Shown one piece after another: positions 1 to 8,310 of a stretch of 64,000 bases of DNA. Within the stretch, counting starts at the first letter, position 1; every line of letters begins with the position of its first letter. The stretch covers positions 4,712,001-4,776,000 of the forward strand of contig NZ_AP022563.1 of the NCBI RefSeq assembly GCF_010726645.1, in the 5' to 3' direction. This stretch comes from Mycolicibacterium duvalii (lineage in GTDB: Bacteria > Actinomycetota > Actinomycetes > Mycobacteriales > Mycobacteriaceae). The notes under the pieces are model-generated. The model ran no database searches. It had not been told where the DNA came from and saw nothing but the letters and a program-made list of their open reading frames with translations. The translations under genes were made by a program, and so were the position numbers.

Positions 1-1198
1 GGGCGATCACCATCCGCTGGATCTCACTGGTGCCCTCGAAGATGGTGTACAGCTTGGCGTCTCGGTACCACTTCTCGACCGGATGGTCCTTGATGTAGCC
101 CCAGCCGCCCATCGTCTGGATGGCCCGCTCGGTGGTCTTCACCGCGACCTCGCTGGCTGCCAACTTCGACATCGAGCCCTCACCGCGCTCAAACGGCACC
201 CCGGTGGCCGCCATCCACGACGCCCGCCAGGTCAGCAAGCGGGCCGCATCGATCTGGGTGGCCAGGTCGGCGATCGGGAAGGCGATGCCCTGATTGTCGA
301 TGATGGGCGCCCCGAAGGCCTCGCGCCGGTTGGCGTACTCGGTCATGTACTCCAGCGCGGCGCGGGCGATCCCGAGCGCCTGCGCGGCGACCATCGGCCG
401 GGTCTGCTCGAAGGTGCCCAGCGCCGCGGAGCGGGATCTGGACGCGGCCCCCGCCAGTCCTTCAGCGGCCTCGCGTGCCTTGGCCAGCTTGTACTCCAGC
501 TTCTCCTCTCCACCGAGCAGGTGGTCGCCGGGAATCCGGACGCCGTCGAACTTGAGCTCGGCGGTGTGGGACGCGCGGCAGCCGAGCTTGTCGAGCTTGC
601 GGACCAGTTCCAGACCGGGTGTGCCGCCGGGCACGATGAACAGCGCCTGGCCCTTGTGGCCCAGTTCCTGGTCCACCACCGCGTTGACGACGTGCACGTT
701 GGCGATGCCGCCGTTGCCGATCCACATCTTGTGACCGTCGATGATCCAGTCATCGCCGTCGCGGCGCGCGGTCGTGCGCAGGTTGCGCACGTCGCTGCCG
801 CCTTCGGGTTCGGAGATCGCCAGCGCCGCGAGCTTGAGATCACCGGGCGTGCCGAAGCATTCAGGTGCCCACTGCAGCATCTGTTCCGGGGACGCGGCCT
901 GACCGATCGCCGACAGCGCCAGCGCCGGCATCACCACCGCCAGCCCGATGCCGGCGCAGCCCCAGAACAGCTCCTCCATGAACATCGGTAGCGACAGTCC
1001 CGTCGGGTCGCCGATCAGGTCCCGGTAGAACAGCGGACTGTAAAAACCCTGGCTGGCCGCTTCCTCGAGCACCGGCCACGGGAACTCCTGGCGCTGGTCG
1101 TACTCGGAGGCGACCGGCCGGACGACCTCCTCGGCGAACTGGTGGGTGCGCCGCGCCAGGTCGTGCTGAGCTGCCGTGGGCGTGATGTTGAAGGTCAT
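1..1198 (-). CDS. Acyl-CoA dehydrogenase (C-terminus cut by window edge)
   Basis: FAD-dependent alpha,beta-dehydrogenation of an acyl-CoA. About 399 codons are present from ATG at 1198 and the frame runs off base 1. Visible family landmarks are the SEPEGGSD flavin/substrate loop near residue 135, a KMWIGNG strand, and FEGTSEIQR close to the C-terminus, whose Glu is the usual catalytic base; so only a few residues should be missing. The upstream MFS transporter gene ends 21 bases before this start on the same strand, suggesting a transporter-oxidation pair. The substrate cannot be inferred. Confidence 0.9.
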   Translation of the reverse strand, partial: MTFNITPTAAQHDLARRTHQFAEEVVRPVASEYDQRQEFPWPVLEEAASQGFYSPLFYRDLIGDPTGLSLPMFMEELFWGCAGIGLAVVMPALALSAIGQAASPEQMLQWAPECFGTPGDLKLAALAISEPEGGSDVRNLRTTARRDGDDWIIDGHKMWIGNGGIANVHVVNAVVDQELGHKGQALFIVPGGTPGLELVRKLDKLGCRASHTAELKFDGVRIPGDHLLGGEEKLEYKLAKAREAAEGLAGAASRSRSAALGTFEQTRPMVAAQALGIARAALEYMTEYANRREAFGAPIIDNQGIAFPIADLATQIDAARLLTWRASWMAATGVPFERGEGSMSKLAASEVAVKTTERAIQTMGGWGYIKDHPVEKWYRDAKLYTIFEGTSEIQRMVIA

Positions 1199-1219
1199 GT
1201 GCGCCCCTCGTCGGTCGGT

Positions 1220-2530
1220 CTACGAGGGGTCTGTACCCACCTGCGGCGACAAATCCACCGACGGTTCCAGGCTCCAGTCCGGCGCGGGCCGAAGCAGTGC
1301 CAGCGCCACGCTGCTCACGCCCATCAGCACCATCGTCGACACCAGAAACGGTGCGTAACTGCCGAAGTGGTCCGACGTCGCGCCGGAGGCCAGCGGACCG
1401 AACGCGGTGCCCAGTGACAGCGCAGCGACCAGACCGCCGAACAGCCCGCCGAAGTTGCGCAGCCCGAAATAGCGGGAGGCGAGGTAGGCGATCACGTCGA
1501 CCTCCGCGCCGAGGGTGAGCCCGAACAGCGCCGCGGCCAGGGTCTGGCTCACCGGGTTGGCGCCGTCGAAGAGCAGCAGCGCGCTGCCCGCGATCGGCAC
1601 CAGGTACGCACCCGCACCGACCACCCGGCCCGGGAAGCGGTCGAGCAACAGGCCGACCCCGAGTCGGCCGACGATGGAGAACACCCCCACCAGTGACGCG
1701 GTACCGGCCGCAGCCAACGGTTCGGCGCCGGCGTCGCGCAGGATCGGCACCAGATGCACCACCACACCGAGGGTGGTGAACGCGAAAAGCCCCGCGGCGA
1801 GCAGGAGTTGATAGAACGTCAGGGAGCGCAACCCGGCGCGCAGAGTGACCCCGGGCAGTTCCACCGCCGGCGCGGTCACCGGTACGGGGCCGGGTGCGGC
1901 GGCCGGGGGTTCCCCGGCCCGGCCGGCACGCTCGTCCTGGGCGCCCCGGAAGAACAGGGCGACCGTCAGGAGCACCAGCGCGCCCCACATCAACCCCAGG
2001 CCGACGAACGCGCCGCGCCATCCCCAGATCCCGATCAGCGCGGTCGCCAACGGCGGGAACACAGCGGCGGCCAGCGAACCGCCGGACAGCGTGACCGCGA
2101 AGGCCAGCCCGCGTGAGGCCTCGAAGCGGCTGGCCACCGCCGACGTCCAGACCGTGGTCTGCACCCAGAACGACGCGAAGGACAGCAGCGCCCACAACAG
2201 GATCCAATTGACCATCGAGCCCGTCGCGCTGCCCATCAGCGCGAACGTCGCCGCCATCAGCGTCACCCCGCACAGCCCGACGCGGCGCGGCCCCAACCGG
2301 TCGACCATCAGCCCGATCGGCAGCGCCGCGACCGCCGCGGCCATGCCGACGATCGTCAGACCCGCCGAGGCCTGAGCCCGCGACCAGCCGAACTCGTCCT
2401 GCAGTGGCGCCATGAACGCACCGAGGCAGTAGACGTGGATGACCCCCATCGAGTAACCCAGGCCCGCAGCGATCGGCACCTTGCCGAACCGCCGCCACTC
2501 GACGATTGCTGCGCTGTTGCTCTCCGCCAC
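1220..2530 (-). CDS. MFS transporter (OxlT/MCT-like)
   Basis: A 436-residue protein with about twelve hydrophobic segments, hence an inner-membrane secondary transporter. The MFS signature DRLGPRR lies between helices 2 and 3 (near residue 77) and a related LLDRFPGR lies at the start of the second half. The pattern resembles OxlT/monocarboxylate-type transporters, which fits export or import of an organic acid, but the substrate is unknown. The start is GTG at 2530 with an AAGGGA ribosome-binding site just upstream. It is followed after 21 bases by the acyl-CoA dehydrogenase gene, probably in one transcript. Confidence 0.88.
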   Translation of the reverse strand: MAESNSAAIVEWRRFGKVPIAAGLGYSMGVIHVYCLGAFMAPLQDEFGWSRAQASAGLTIVGMAAAVAALPIGLMVDRLGPRRVGLCGVTLMAATFALMGSATGSMVNWILLWALLSFASFWVQTTVWTSAVASRFEASRGLAFAVTLSGGSLAAAVFPPLATALIGIWGWRGAFVGLGLMWGALVLLTVALFFRGAQDERAGRAGEPPAAAPGPVPVTAPAVELPGVTLRAGLRSLTFYQLLLAAGLFAFTTLGVVVHLVPILRDAGAEPLAAAGTASLVGVFSIVGRLGVGLLLDRFPGRVVGAGAYLVPIAGSALLLFDGANPVSQTLAAALFGLTLGAEVDVIAYLASRYFGLRNFGGLFGGLVAALSLGTAFGPLASGATSDHFGSYAPFLVSTMVLMGVSSVALALLRPAPDWSLEPSVDLSPQVGTDPS

Positions 2531-2627
2531 CGTGATCCCTTGTCAGATGCGCGGCGAAGTGTAAAGGCGCTGCCGCATGGGGCGCAGTGTAGCCAGAGGT
2601 TTCCGTGGCCGCGGATAGGCTGAGCCG

Positions 2628-3095
2628 ATGGCCCGCAGGTACGCCACCGCCGACCCGGTTTCGCGCTCGGAACTGCTCGACTTCGTCCGGCCGCGGCACC
2701 GGATGGTGCTGACCACGTTCCGGGCCGACGGGTCGCCGCAGAGTTCCCCGGTCACCGGCGGCGTCGACGCCGAAGGTCGGATCGTGATCGCGAGCTATCC
2801 GCAGCGGGCCAAAGCGGTCAACATCGGCCGGCGACCGCGCGCCAGCGTGGTGGTGCTCTCCGACGAGTTCGACGGCCCCTATGTCCAAATCGACGGGGAC
2901 GCCGAGGTCGTCGGTCTGCCCGACGCCCTCCAACCGCTGGTCGAGTACTTCCGGGCCGTCTCGGGAGAACATCCCGACTGGGACGAGTACCGCACCGCGA
3001 TGGCCGAACAGGGTAAGTGCCTGATCAGGGTCACTGCCCAACGGTGGGGACCAGTTGCGACCGGTGGGTTTCCGCCGCCCCCTCCGAGGCTCTGA
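2628..3095 (+). CDS. PPOX-class split-barrel protein (likely F420/FMN dependent)
   Basis: A 155-residue protein with the pyridoxamine-phosphate-oxidase-like split beta-barrel pattern: an N-terminal helix followed by strands with RHRMVLTTFRADGSPQ, where mycobacterial F420-dependent reductases and biliverdin reductases have an equivalent cofactor-binding strand, and later KAVNIGRRPRASVVVLSD. Members of this class (for example Rv1155) bind F420 or FMN and act in redox chemistry; the substrate here is unknown. It is divergent from the MFS gene, with 97 bases between starts. The C-terminus ends in a short Pro run. Confidence 0.8.
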   Translation: MARRYATADPVSRSELLDFVRPRHRMVLTTFRADGSPQSSPVTGGVDAEGRIVIASYPQRAKAVNIGRRPRASVVVLSDEFDGPYVQIDGDAEVVGLPDALQPLVEYFRAVSGEHPDWDEYRTAMAEQGKCLIRVTAQRWGPVATGGFPPPPPRL

Positions 3096-3137
3096 CCATA
3101 GGGTGAGCAGGACGGTCAGCGGCGTTTGTGATAGTCA

Positions 3138-3168
3138 GTGCTAGCACACGCGTTGCGTCTGCTAGCAC
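3138..3168. promoter_or_regulatory. Paired TGCTAGCA palindromes
   Basis: Two copies of the perfect palindrome TGCTAGCA (3139-3146 and 3160-3167), the first extended to GTGCTAGCAC, are spaced exactly 21 bp apart, two helical turns. The second copy lies in the spacer of the putative promoter at 3153-3181, so a bound protein would occlude RNA polymerase. This looks like a cooperative operator; the cognate regulator is not identified. Confidence 0.5.
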
Positions 3169-3181
3169 GTCAAACTATAGT
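3153..3181 (+). promoter_or_regulatory. Putative sigma-A-type promoter of the GT4 cluster
   Basis: A -35 element TTGCGT (3153-3158) is followed by a 17-bp spacer and a -10 element TATAGT (3176-3181). The predicted transcription start is near 3188, inside the inverted repeat at 3182-3197, leaving a leader of about 110 bases before the glycosyltransferase start. Confidence 0.5.
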
Positions 3182-3197
3182 CTGGACACATGTCCAG
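3182..3197. promoter_or_regulatory. Inverted repeat CTGGACA-CA-TGTCCAG at the cluster start site
   Basis: Seven-base perfect arms with a 2-base spacer lie directly on the predicted transcription start of the GT4 cluster. The core GGACA-N2-TGTCC recurs at 7044-7055 over the start of the TetR gene downstream, which makes that regulator the best candidate ligand for this site. Confidence 0.5.
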
Positions 3198-3298
3198 GAG
3201 GGTTCGGAATTCCTTGCTCCATATGATTCGGGCAGCTCAGGGCGGCTTCCCATCCTGGACCGGCGTCCTGGTGCGCCATGTTGAAGCGGTGGGCTGAC

Positions 3299-4534
3299 AT
3301 GCGCATCGCGTTGCTGTCGTACCGGAGCAAGACGCACTGCGGTGGCCAGGGTGTCTACGTCCGTCATCTCAGCCGGGGCCTGGTGGAACTGGGCCATGAG
3401 GTGGAACTGTTCTCCGGGCAGCCCTACCCCGACGGTCTGGACCCGCGGGTGACGCTGACCAAAGTGCCCAGCCTTGACCTCTACCGCGAGCCGGACCCGT
3501 TCCGCATTCCGCGCCCCAACGAGATCAGGACCAGCATCGATCTGCAGGAGCTGCTGACGACCTGGACGGCGGGTTTTCCCGAGCCCAAGACGTTCAGCAT
3601 GCGCGTCGCGCGCCTGCTGGCCGACCGTCGCGACGACTTCGACGTGGTGCACGACAACCAGTGCCTGGGGACCGGCCTGCTGACCATCGCCGAGTCGGGG
3701 CTGCCGGTGGTGGCCACGGTGCACCATCCCATCACCCGCGACCGCGTCCTCGATGTCGCGGCCGCCAAGTGGTGGCGCAAACCGCTGGTCCGCCGGTGGT
3801 ACGGCTTCGCCGAGATGCAGAAGCAGGTCGCGCGGCAGATCCCGGAACTGGTCACGGTGTCCTCGACGTCAGCGGCCGACATCGCCGAGGACTTCGCGGT
3901 GGCTCCCGAGCAGTTGCATGTGGTGCCGCTCGGCGTCGACACCCAGCTGTTCCAGCCGGCCGGCGCGCGGGTGCGCAATCGCATCATCGCGATCGCCAGC
4001 GCCGACGTACCGCTCAAGGGGGTCAGCCACCTGCTGCACGCCGTCGCGCGGCTGCGCGTCGAGCGTGATCTCGAACTTCAGCTGGTCGCCAAGCTCGAGC
4101 CCAACGGCCCGACCGAGAAACTCATCGCCGAACTCGGCATCTCCGACATCGTGCACAGCTCCAGCGGTCTGTCCGACGCCGAGTTGGCGCAGCTGTTGTC
4201 ATCGGCCGAAGTGGCGTGCATCCCTTCGCTGTACGAGGGTTTCTCGCTGCCGGCGGTGGAGGCGATGGCCAGCGGCACCCCCATCGTCGCCAGCCGGGCC
4301 GGCGCGTTGCCCGAGGTCGTCGGACCCGACGGCGAGTGCGCGCGGCTGGTCACCCCGGCCGACGTCGACGAGCTGACCGCGGTGCTCGGCCGGCTGTTGG
4401 ACTCGCCGCGCGAGCTGCGCCGCCTCGGCGACAACGGCCGCCGGCGCGCGCTGGAAGTCTTCAGCTGGGAATCGGTTGCCGCACAGACGGTTGCGGTCTA
4501 CGAACGGGCCTGCGGGAGGGTCGCGACATGCTGA
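3299..4534 (+). CDS. Glycosyltransferase family 4 (GT-B fold)
   Basis: A 411-residue GT-B glycosyltransferase predicted to move a sugar from a nucleotide-activated donor. The N-terminal half begins MRIALLSYRSKTHCGGQGVY, typical of GT4 acceptor domains; the donor half holds PSLYEGFSLPAVEAM with the E-x7-E nucleotide-sugar motif near residue 315. ATG 3299 is preferred over an in-frame ATG at 3278 because the family N-terminus begins at MRIALL. The gene overlaps the following methyltransferase by 7 bases, so the products probably work together. Acceptor and sugar are unknown. Confidence 0.85.
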   Translation: MRIALLSYRSKTHCGGQGVYVRHLSRGLVELGHEVELFSGQPYPDGLDPRVTLTKVPSLDLYREPDPFRIPRPNEIRTSIDLQELLTTWTAGFPEPKTFSMRVARLLADRRDDFDVVHDNQCLGTGLLTIAESGLPVVATVHHPITRDRVLDVAAAKWWRKPLVRRWYGFAEMQKQVARQIPELVTVSSTSAADIAEDFAVAPEQLHVVPLGVDTQLFQPAGARVRNRIIAIASADVPLKGVSHLLHAVARLRVERDLELQLVAKLEPNGPTEKLIAELGISDIVHSSSGLSDAELAQLLSSAEVACIPSLYEGFSLPAVEAMASGTPIVASRAGALPEVVGPDGECARLVTPADVDELTAVLGRLLDSPRELRRLGDNGRRRALEVFSWESVAAQTVAVYERACGRVATC

Positions 4535-5247
4535 CGGTGGACTTCGACCGCCTCGGCGTCGGTACCGGCACCAAGGTGATCGACGTCGGTTGCGGCGCGG
4601 GACGACACACGTTCGAGGCGTTCCGCCGGGGCGCGGACGTGATCGGATTCGACCAGAACGCCTCGGATCTCAACGATGTCGACGAGATCCTGCAGGCGAT
4701 GAAGCAGCAGGGCGAGGTGCCGGCGTCGGCGTCGGCGGAAGCCGTCAAGGGCGATGCGCTCGATCTGCCCTACCCGGACGGCAGCTTCGACTGCGTGATC
4801 GCCTCGGAGATCCTCGAGCACGTGCCCGAGGACGACCGGGCCATCGCCGAGCTTGTCCGGGTTCTCAAACCCGGTGGGCACCTGGCGATCACGGTGCCGC
4901 GCTGGCTACCGGAACGGATCTGCTGGGCACTGTCGGACTCCTACCACGCCAACGAGGGCGGACACATCCGCATCTACCGGGCCCACGAGTTACGCGACAA
5001 GGTGGTCGCGCACGGACTGCGGCTGACCCACTCCCATCACGCGCACGCTCTGCATTCGCCGTATTGGTGGCTCAAATGTGCTGTCGGGACGGAGAACAAC
5101 GACCATCCCGCGGTGGGCGCCTACCACAAGTTGCTGGTGTGGGACATGGTCGATCAGCCGTGGCTGACCCGCACCGCGGAGTCGTTGCTCAATCCGGTGA
5201 TCGGCAAGAGTGTGGCCCTCTACTTCGACAAGCCGCGATCGAGCTGA
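4528..5247 (+). CDS. Class I SAM-dependent methyltransferase
   Basis: A 239-residue methyltransferase. VIDVGCGAGRHTFE is the SAM-binding motif I, FDQN the acidic loop, and VLKPGGHLAIT the post-motif III strand. An EILEHVPEDD segment resembles the methyltransferase 11 family. The start ATG 4528 has GGGAGGG about 8 bases upstream and overlaps the end of the glycosyltransferase gene; its own stop overlaps the next start (TGATG). The tight coupling supports methylation of the same glycosylated product, but no substrate can be assigned. Confidence 0.85.
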   Translation: MLTVDFDRLGVGTGTKVIDVGCGAGRHTFEAFRRGADVIGFDQNASDLNDVDEILQAMKQQGEVPASASAEAVKGDALDLPYPDGSFDCVIASEILEHVPEDDRAIAELVRVLKPGGHLAITVPRWLPERICWALSDSYHANEGGHIRIYRAHELRDKVVAHGLRLTHSHHAHALHSPYWWLKCAVGTENNDHPAVGAYHKLLVWDMVDQPWLTRTAESLLNPVIGKSVALYFDKPRSS

Positions 5248-6311
5248 TGCCCCAGATCCCCAGCGTTCCCGGCGTTTTCACCGCGGCTCAGTGTCTGCAG
5301 ACGGCTGAGTCGATCGCGGCCACGCAGGAGTCCAGCGGGGCGATCCCGTGGTCGGTGGGCGGTCACACCGACCCGTGGGACCACATCGAGAACGCGATGG
5401 CGCTGACCGCGGCCGGGTTGCTCGAGCCCGCCCGTAAGGCGTTCGAGTGGTCGCGGGCCAACCAGCGCGCGGACGGTAGTTGGCCGATCCAGCTGCGCGA
5501 CGGGGTGATCGAGGACGCCAACAGCGACAGCAACTTCTGCGCCTACATCGCCACCGGAGTGTGGCATCACGTGCTGGTCACCGGGGACCGCGACTTCGCG
5601 GTGGCCATGTGGCCGGTGGTTTCCAAGGCGATCGATTTCGTACTCGAATTGCAGTGCGACACCGGCGAGATCGTCTGGGGCCGCGGTCCCGGGGGGCCCA
5701 CCGAAGACGCGTTGCTGACCGGCTGCGCCAGCATCCACCACGCGATGCGCTGCGCGCTGGCGCTGGCGGACTACCTCGGAGACGCCCAGCCCGAATGGGA
5801 GTTGGCGGTCGGTCGGCTCGGGCACGCGATCGCCGACCACTCCGATGCGTTCGCCGCCAAGGACCGCTGGTCGATGGAGTGGTACTACCCGATCCTGGGC
5901 GGGGCGTTGCGCGGCGACCGCGCGCACACCCGCATCGACGAGCGGTGGGACGACTTCGTCGTCCCCGGCCTCGGTATCCGCTGCGTCGACGACCGGCCCT
6001 GGGTGACCGGCGCCGAAACCTGTGAGCTGGTCCTGGCTCTGGAGGCCATCGGCCAGCACGACCGGGCGCACGAGCAGTTCGCGGCCATGCACCATCTGCG
6101 CGAGGAGGACGGTTCGTACTGGACGGGCCTGGTGTACGCCGACGGCAAGCGCTGGCCGGTGGAGCGCACCACCTGGACGGGCGCTGCGGTGATCCTGGCG
6201 GCCGACGCACTGTCGTCGGCGACGCCGGGCAGCGGCTTGTTCCGTGGCGCCGACCTGCCCCGCGGTCTGGAGAGCGACTACGACTGCGAGTGCGCCGCCA
6301 CCGAGCGTTAG
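5247..6311 (+). CDS. Alpha/alpha-toroid protein, prenyltransferase-like
   Basis: A 354-residue protein rich in repeated helix pairs with W/G/D turns such as QRADGSWPIQ and REEDGSYWTG, as in the alpha/alpha-toroid fold shared by terpene cyclase and prenyltransferase beta subunits and by six-hairpin glycosidases. Mycobacterial relatives are usually called prenyltransferase, but I see no DXDD cyclase motif, so a glycoside-acting or binding role is equally possible. Its ATG overlaps the previous stop by one base. The C-terminus contains DYDCECAATER. It converges with the next gene, overlapping by 4 bases. Confidence 0.65.
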   Translation: MPQIPSVPGVFTAAQCLQTAESIAATQESSGAIPWSVGGHTDPWDHIENAMALTAAGLLEPARKAFEWSRANQRADGSWPIQLRDGVIEDANSDSNFCAYIATGVWHHVLVTGDRDFAVAMWPVVSKAIDFVLELQCDTGEIVWGRGPGGPTEDALLTGCASIHHAMRCALALADYLGDAQPEWELAVGRLGHAIADHSDAFAAKDRWSMEWYYPILGGALRGDRAHTRIDERWDDFVVPGLGIRCVDDRPWVTGAETCELVLALEAIGQHDRAHEQFAAMHHLREEDGSYWTGLVYADGKRWPVERTTWTGAAVILAADALSSATPGSGLFRGADLPRGLESDYDCECAATER

Positions 6312-6985
6312 CCGCTGCGCAGCGATCCCGGCAGCCCCGACTCCCGCTCCAGGATCCGCATCGATCCGACCACCCGGACCTCCCGGAAATCACCGGACTC
6401 CAGCGCGCGCCGGTAGATGTGGTACGGCGCCTGTCCACCGTCTGCCGGGTCGGGGAACACGTCGTGGATGACCAGCGCGCCGCCGACGTCGACCCACTTG
6501 GCCCAGCCGTCGAAGTCACGGCTGGCCGCCTCCTCGGTGTGGCCGCCGTCGATGAACAGGAACCGCAGCGGGGTCCGCCAGCCTCGGGCGACCACCGGGG
6601 AGCGCCCGACGATGGCGACGATGTGGTCGTCGAGGCCGGCGGCGTCCAAGGTGTGCCGCAGGGTGGGCAGCGTGTCGAACAGGCCGGTGACCGGGTCGAC
6701 CATGGAATCGTCGTGGTACTCCCAGCCGGCCTGATGCTCCTCGGAGCCGTGGTGGTGGTCGACGGTGAAGATCAGACCGCCCGTCTGTTTGGCCGCCGCG
6801 CCGAGCAGCACGGTCGACTTGCCGCAGTAGGTGCCGATCTCGACACCCACCCCGTCGGCGAGGTAGGCCAGGGCGGTGTCGTAGAGCGCGCGCCCCTCGT
6901 CGGCGGCCATGAAGCCGGTGACGCGGTCCGCGAGATCGAACAGCGCAGCGGCGTCGGCCGGAAGCGCGGCGTTTGTCTCAGTCAT
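6308..6985 (-). CDS. Class I SAM methyltransferase, CmcI/macrocin-O-MT-like
   Basis: A 225-residue protein. VGVEIGTYCGKSTVLLG is the SAM-binding glycine loop and LRFLFIDGGHTEEAASRDF the FIDGGH motif typical of the methyltransferase 24/CmcI-like family, which often methylates hydroxyls of sugars or hydroxylated metabolites using a divalent metal. It is convergent with the three-gene GT cluster and divergent from the TetR gene at 7050, so it probably belongs to the same functional unit. ATG 6985 was chosen as the first in-frame start downstream of the TetR promoter region. Confidence 0.8.
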   Translation of the reverse strand: MTETNAALPADAAALFDLADRVTGFMAADEGRALYDTALAYLADGVGVEIGTYCGKSTVLLGAAAKQTGGLIFTVDHHHGSEEHQAGWEYHDDSMVDPVTGLFDTLPTLRHTLDAAGLDDHIVAIVGRSPVVARGWRTPLRFLFIDGGHTEEAASRDFDGWAKWVDVGGALVIHDVFPDPADGGQAPYHIYRRALESGDFREVRVVGSMRILERESGLPGSLRSG

Positions 6986-7042
6986 CGCACCCGAACTTAC
7001 CGGTGCGCGCCGTTGCTGGCCGCAGGTGGTTGTAGTAGCGTC

Positions 7043-7056
7043 CGGACATGTGTCCG
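7043..7056. promoter_or_regulatory. Inverted repeat CGGACA-TG-TGTCCG over the TetR start
   Basis: Perfect 6-base arms with a 2-base spacer span the GTG start of the TetR gene at 7050. It shares the GGACA-N2-TGTCC core with the site at 3182-3197. A position on its own start suggests autorepression. Confidence 0.5.
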
Positions 7057-7619
7057 ATCCGGCGCTGGAGTCGACTCGGCGCAGGTTGACCGCCCGCCAG
7101 GCCGACACCGTGGACCGGCTGGGACAGGCGGCCGTCGATCTGATCGCCCGGGAAGGCTTCGCCGCGATGACCGTGCGCCGGGTGGCAGCGGCGGCCGGCG
7201 TGGGAGCCGCTACCGCGTACACCTACTTCTCCTCGAAGGAACATCTGGTTGCCGAGGTGTTCTGGCGGAGATTGGCCCACTCGCCGGAAGTGGCGCATGA
7301 GTCCGCGGACGCGGTGACCCGGGTCGTCGAGGTGCTGTGGCACATCGCGATGCTGGTGGCCGACGAGCCCGAGTTCGCCGGTGCCGTGACCACCGCGCTG
7401 CTGGGCAAGGACCCCGACGTGGAGGCGCTGCGGCTGCGGATCGGCCGCGACATCCGGGACCGGTTGAGCGCCGCGCTGGGCCCCGACACCGACCCCGACG
7501 TCATCGAGTCGCTGGAGATGCTCTATGCCGGTGCGCTCGTGCGGGCGGGGATGGAGCACGGGCCTTTTCAGGAGATCGCGGTCCGACTGGAGAAGTCAGC
7601 CCGGCTGATGCTGCGCTGA
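7050..7619 (+). CDS. TetR-family transcriptional regulator
   Basis: A 189-residue regulator. The N-terminal helix-turn-helix is clear: AREGFAAMTVRRVAAAAGVG followed by TAYTYFSSKEHLVAEVF. The C-terminal ligand domain shows no recognisable subfamily. GTG 7050 gives the usual short N-terminal arm; earlier in-frame starts would run through the divergent gene. A TAGTAG hexamer at 7033-7038 could be a -10 element giving an almost leaderless mRNA. It likely controls itself and, by the shared palindrome, the GT cluster at 3.3 kb. The 3' end overlaps the next, convergent TetR gene by 24 bases. Confidence 0.85.
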   Translation: MSDPALESTRRRLTARQADTVDRLGQAAVDLIAREGFAAMTVRRVAAAAGVGAATAYTYFSSKEHLVAEVFWRRLAHSPEVAHESADAVTRVVEVLWHIAMLVADEPEFAGAVTTALLGKDPDVEALRLRIGRDIRDRLSAALGPDTDPDVIESLEMLYAGALVRAGMEHGPFQEIAVRLEKSARLMLR

Positions 7620-8201
7620 GTGCTGCCCGAGCATCGCGGTGGCAGCCGCGGTCGCCGGCTCCACCAGCTCGCGGACGTCCCGGCCGTCTTCGACGAAAAG
7701 TGCGGTCAGTTCCCGTAACCCACCGAGCAGGATGACGGCCATCGGCGCCGAGACCGGCGCCAGCCCGGCGCGGGTGAACCCCGGGTTGGCGCTGAGGGTC
7801 AGCAGCATCTCGGTCAGGTGCGTCATCGCATGCCGGTGCAGCGGGGCCGCGGCGGCGCCGAGGGCGGGTGCTTCGCGGATCCAGGTCAGGGTGATGGCGG
7901 GCCGCGCTTCGATGTGCCCGACGTAGGCCTCGACGGCCTGGCGGATCTGCGTCCGCCAGTCGACGTCGGCGTCGACCGCGCCGGTGATCGCGGCGATCAG
8001 ATCGGCGTTGTTGCGCCGCAGCAGTTCGACCAGGCATTCGTCCTTGCCGGAGAACTGTTCGTAAAACGTGCGTTTGGACGTGCGGGCATGCCGGACGATA
8101 TCGGCGACCGTGGTGTCGCGGTAGCCGCGCTCGCCGATCGCGGTGGCCAGCCCGTCGAGCAGGCGGTCGGCGACCAAGGGCGGTGTCGGGCTCGTCGTCA
8201 C
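7596..8201 (-). CDS. TetR-family regulator of cyp138 (Rv0135c-type)
   Basis: A 201-residue TetR protein with HTH sequence RGYRDTTVADIVRHARTSKR followed by TFYEQFSGKDECLVELLR. The GTG start at 8201 is supported by AAAGGTGG a few bases upstream; longer in-frame extensions would overlap the cytochrome P450 promoter. It is divergent from the P450 gene, the same arrangement as Rv0135c-Rv0136 in M. tuberculosis, and the 109-bp gap carries two matching inverted repeats. Inferred role: repressor of the P450 and of itself, released by an unknown hydrophobic ligand. Confidence 0.88.
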   Translation of the reverse strand: MTTSPTPPLVADRLLDGLATAIGERGYRDTTVADIVRHARTSKRTFYEQFSGKDECLVELLRRNNADLIAAITGAVDADVDWRTQIRQAVEAYVGHIEARPAITLTWIREAPALGAAAAPLHRHAMTHLTEMLLTLSANPGFTRAGLAPVSAPMAVILLGGLRELTALFVEDGRDVRELVEPATAAATAMLGQHSAQHQPG

Positions 8202-8237
8202 GCCACCACCTTTGTGAACCGGGTCTTGTGCGGTGTT

Positions 8238-8287
8238 GGTACTACGCGGTACCGTACCGGAAACACGGGCGGTACACCGCAGTACCG
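8238..8287. promoter_or_regulatory. Twin operators GGTAC-N6-GTACC between tetR and P450
   Basis: Two inverted repeats with identical half-sites and spacing: GGTAC-TACGCG-GTACC at 8238-8253 and CGGTAC-ACCGCA-GTACCG at 8270-8287. Their centres are 33 bp apart, about three helical turns, so two dimers would bind one face. The region also contains a CGGTACCG palindrome at 8247-8254. Position and architecture suit the divergent TetR protein. Confidence 0.6.
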
Positions 8288-8310
8288 TCGAGCCGATCGG
8301 GGAGGCCCCC

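Noticed and set aside
3278..3298. Upstream in-frame ATG of the glycosyltransferase
   Set aside because: It would add seven residues before the conserved MRIALL start, with no better ribosome-binding site.
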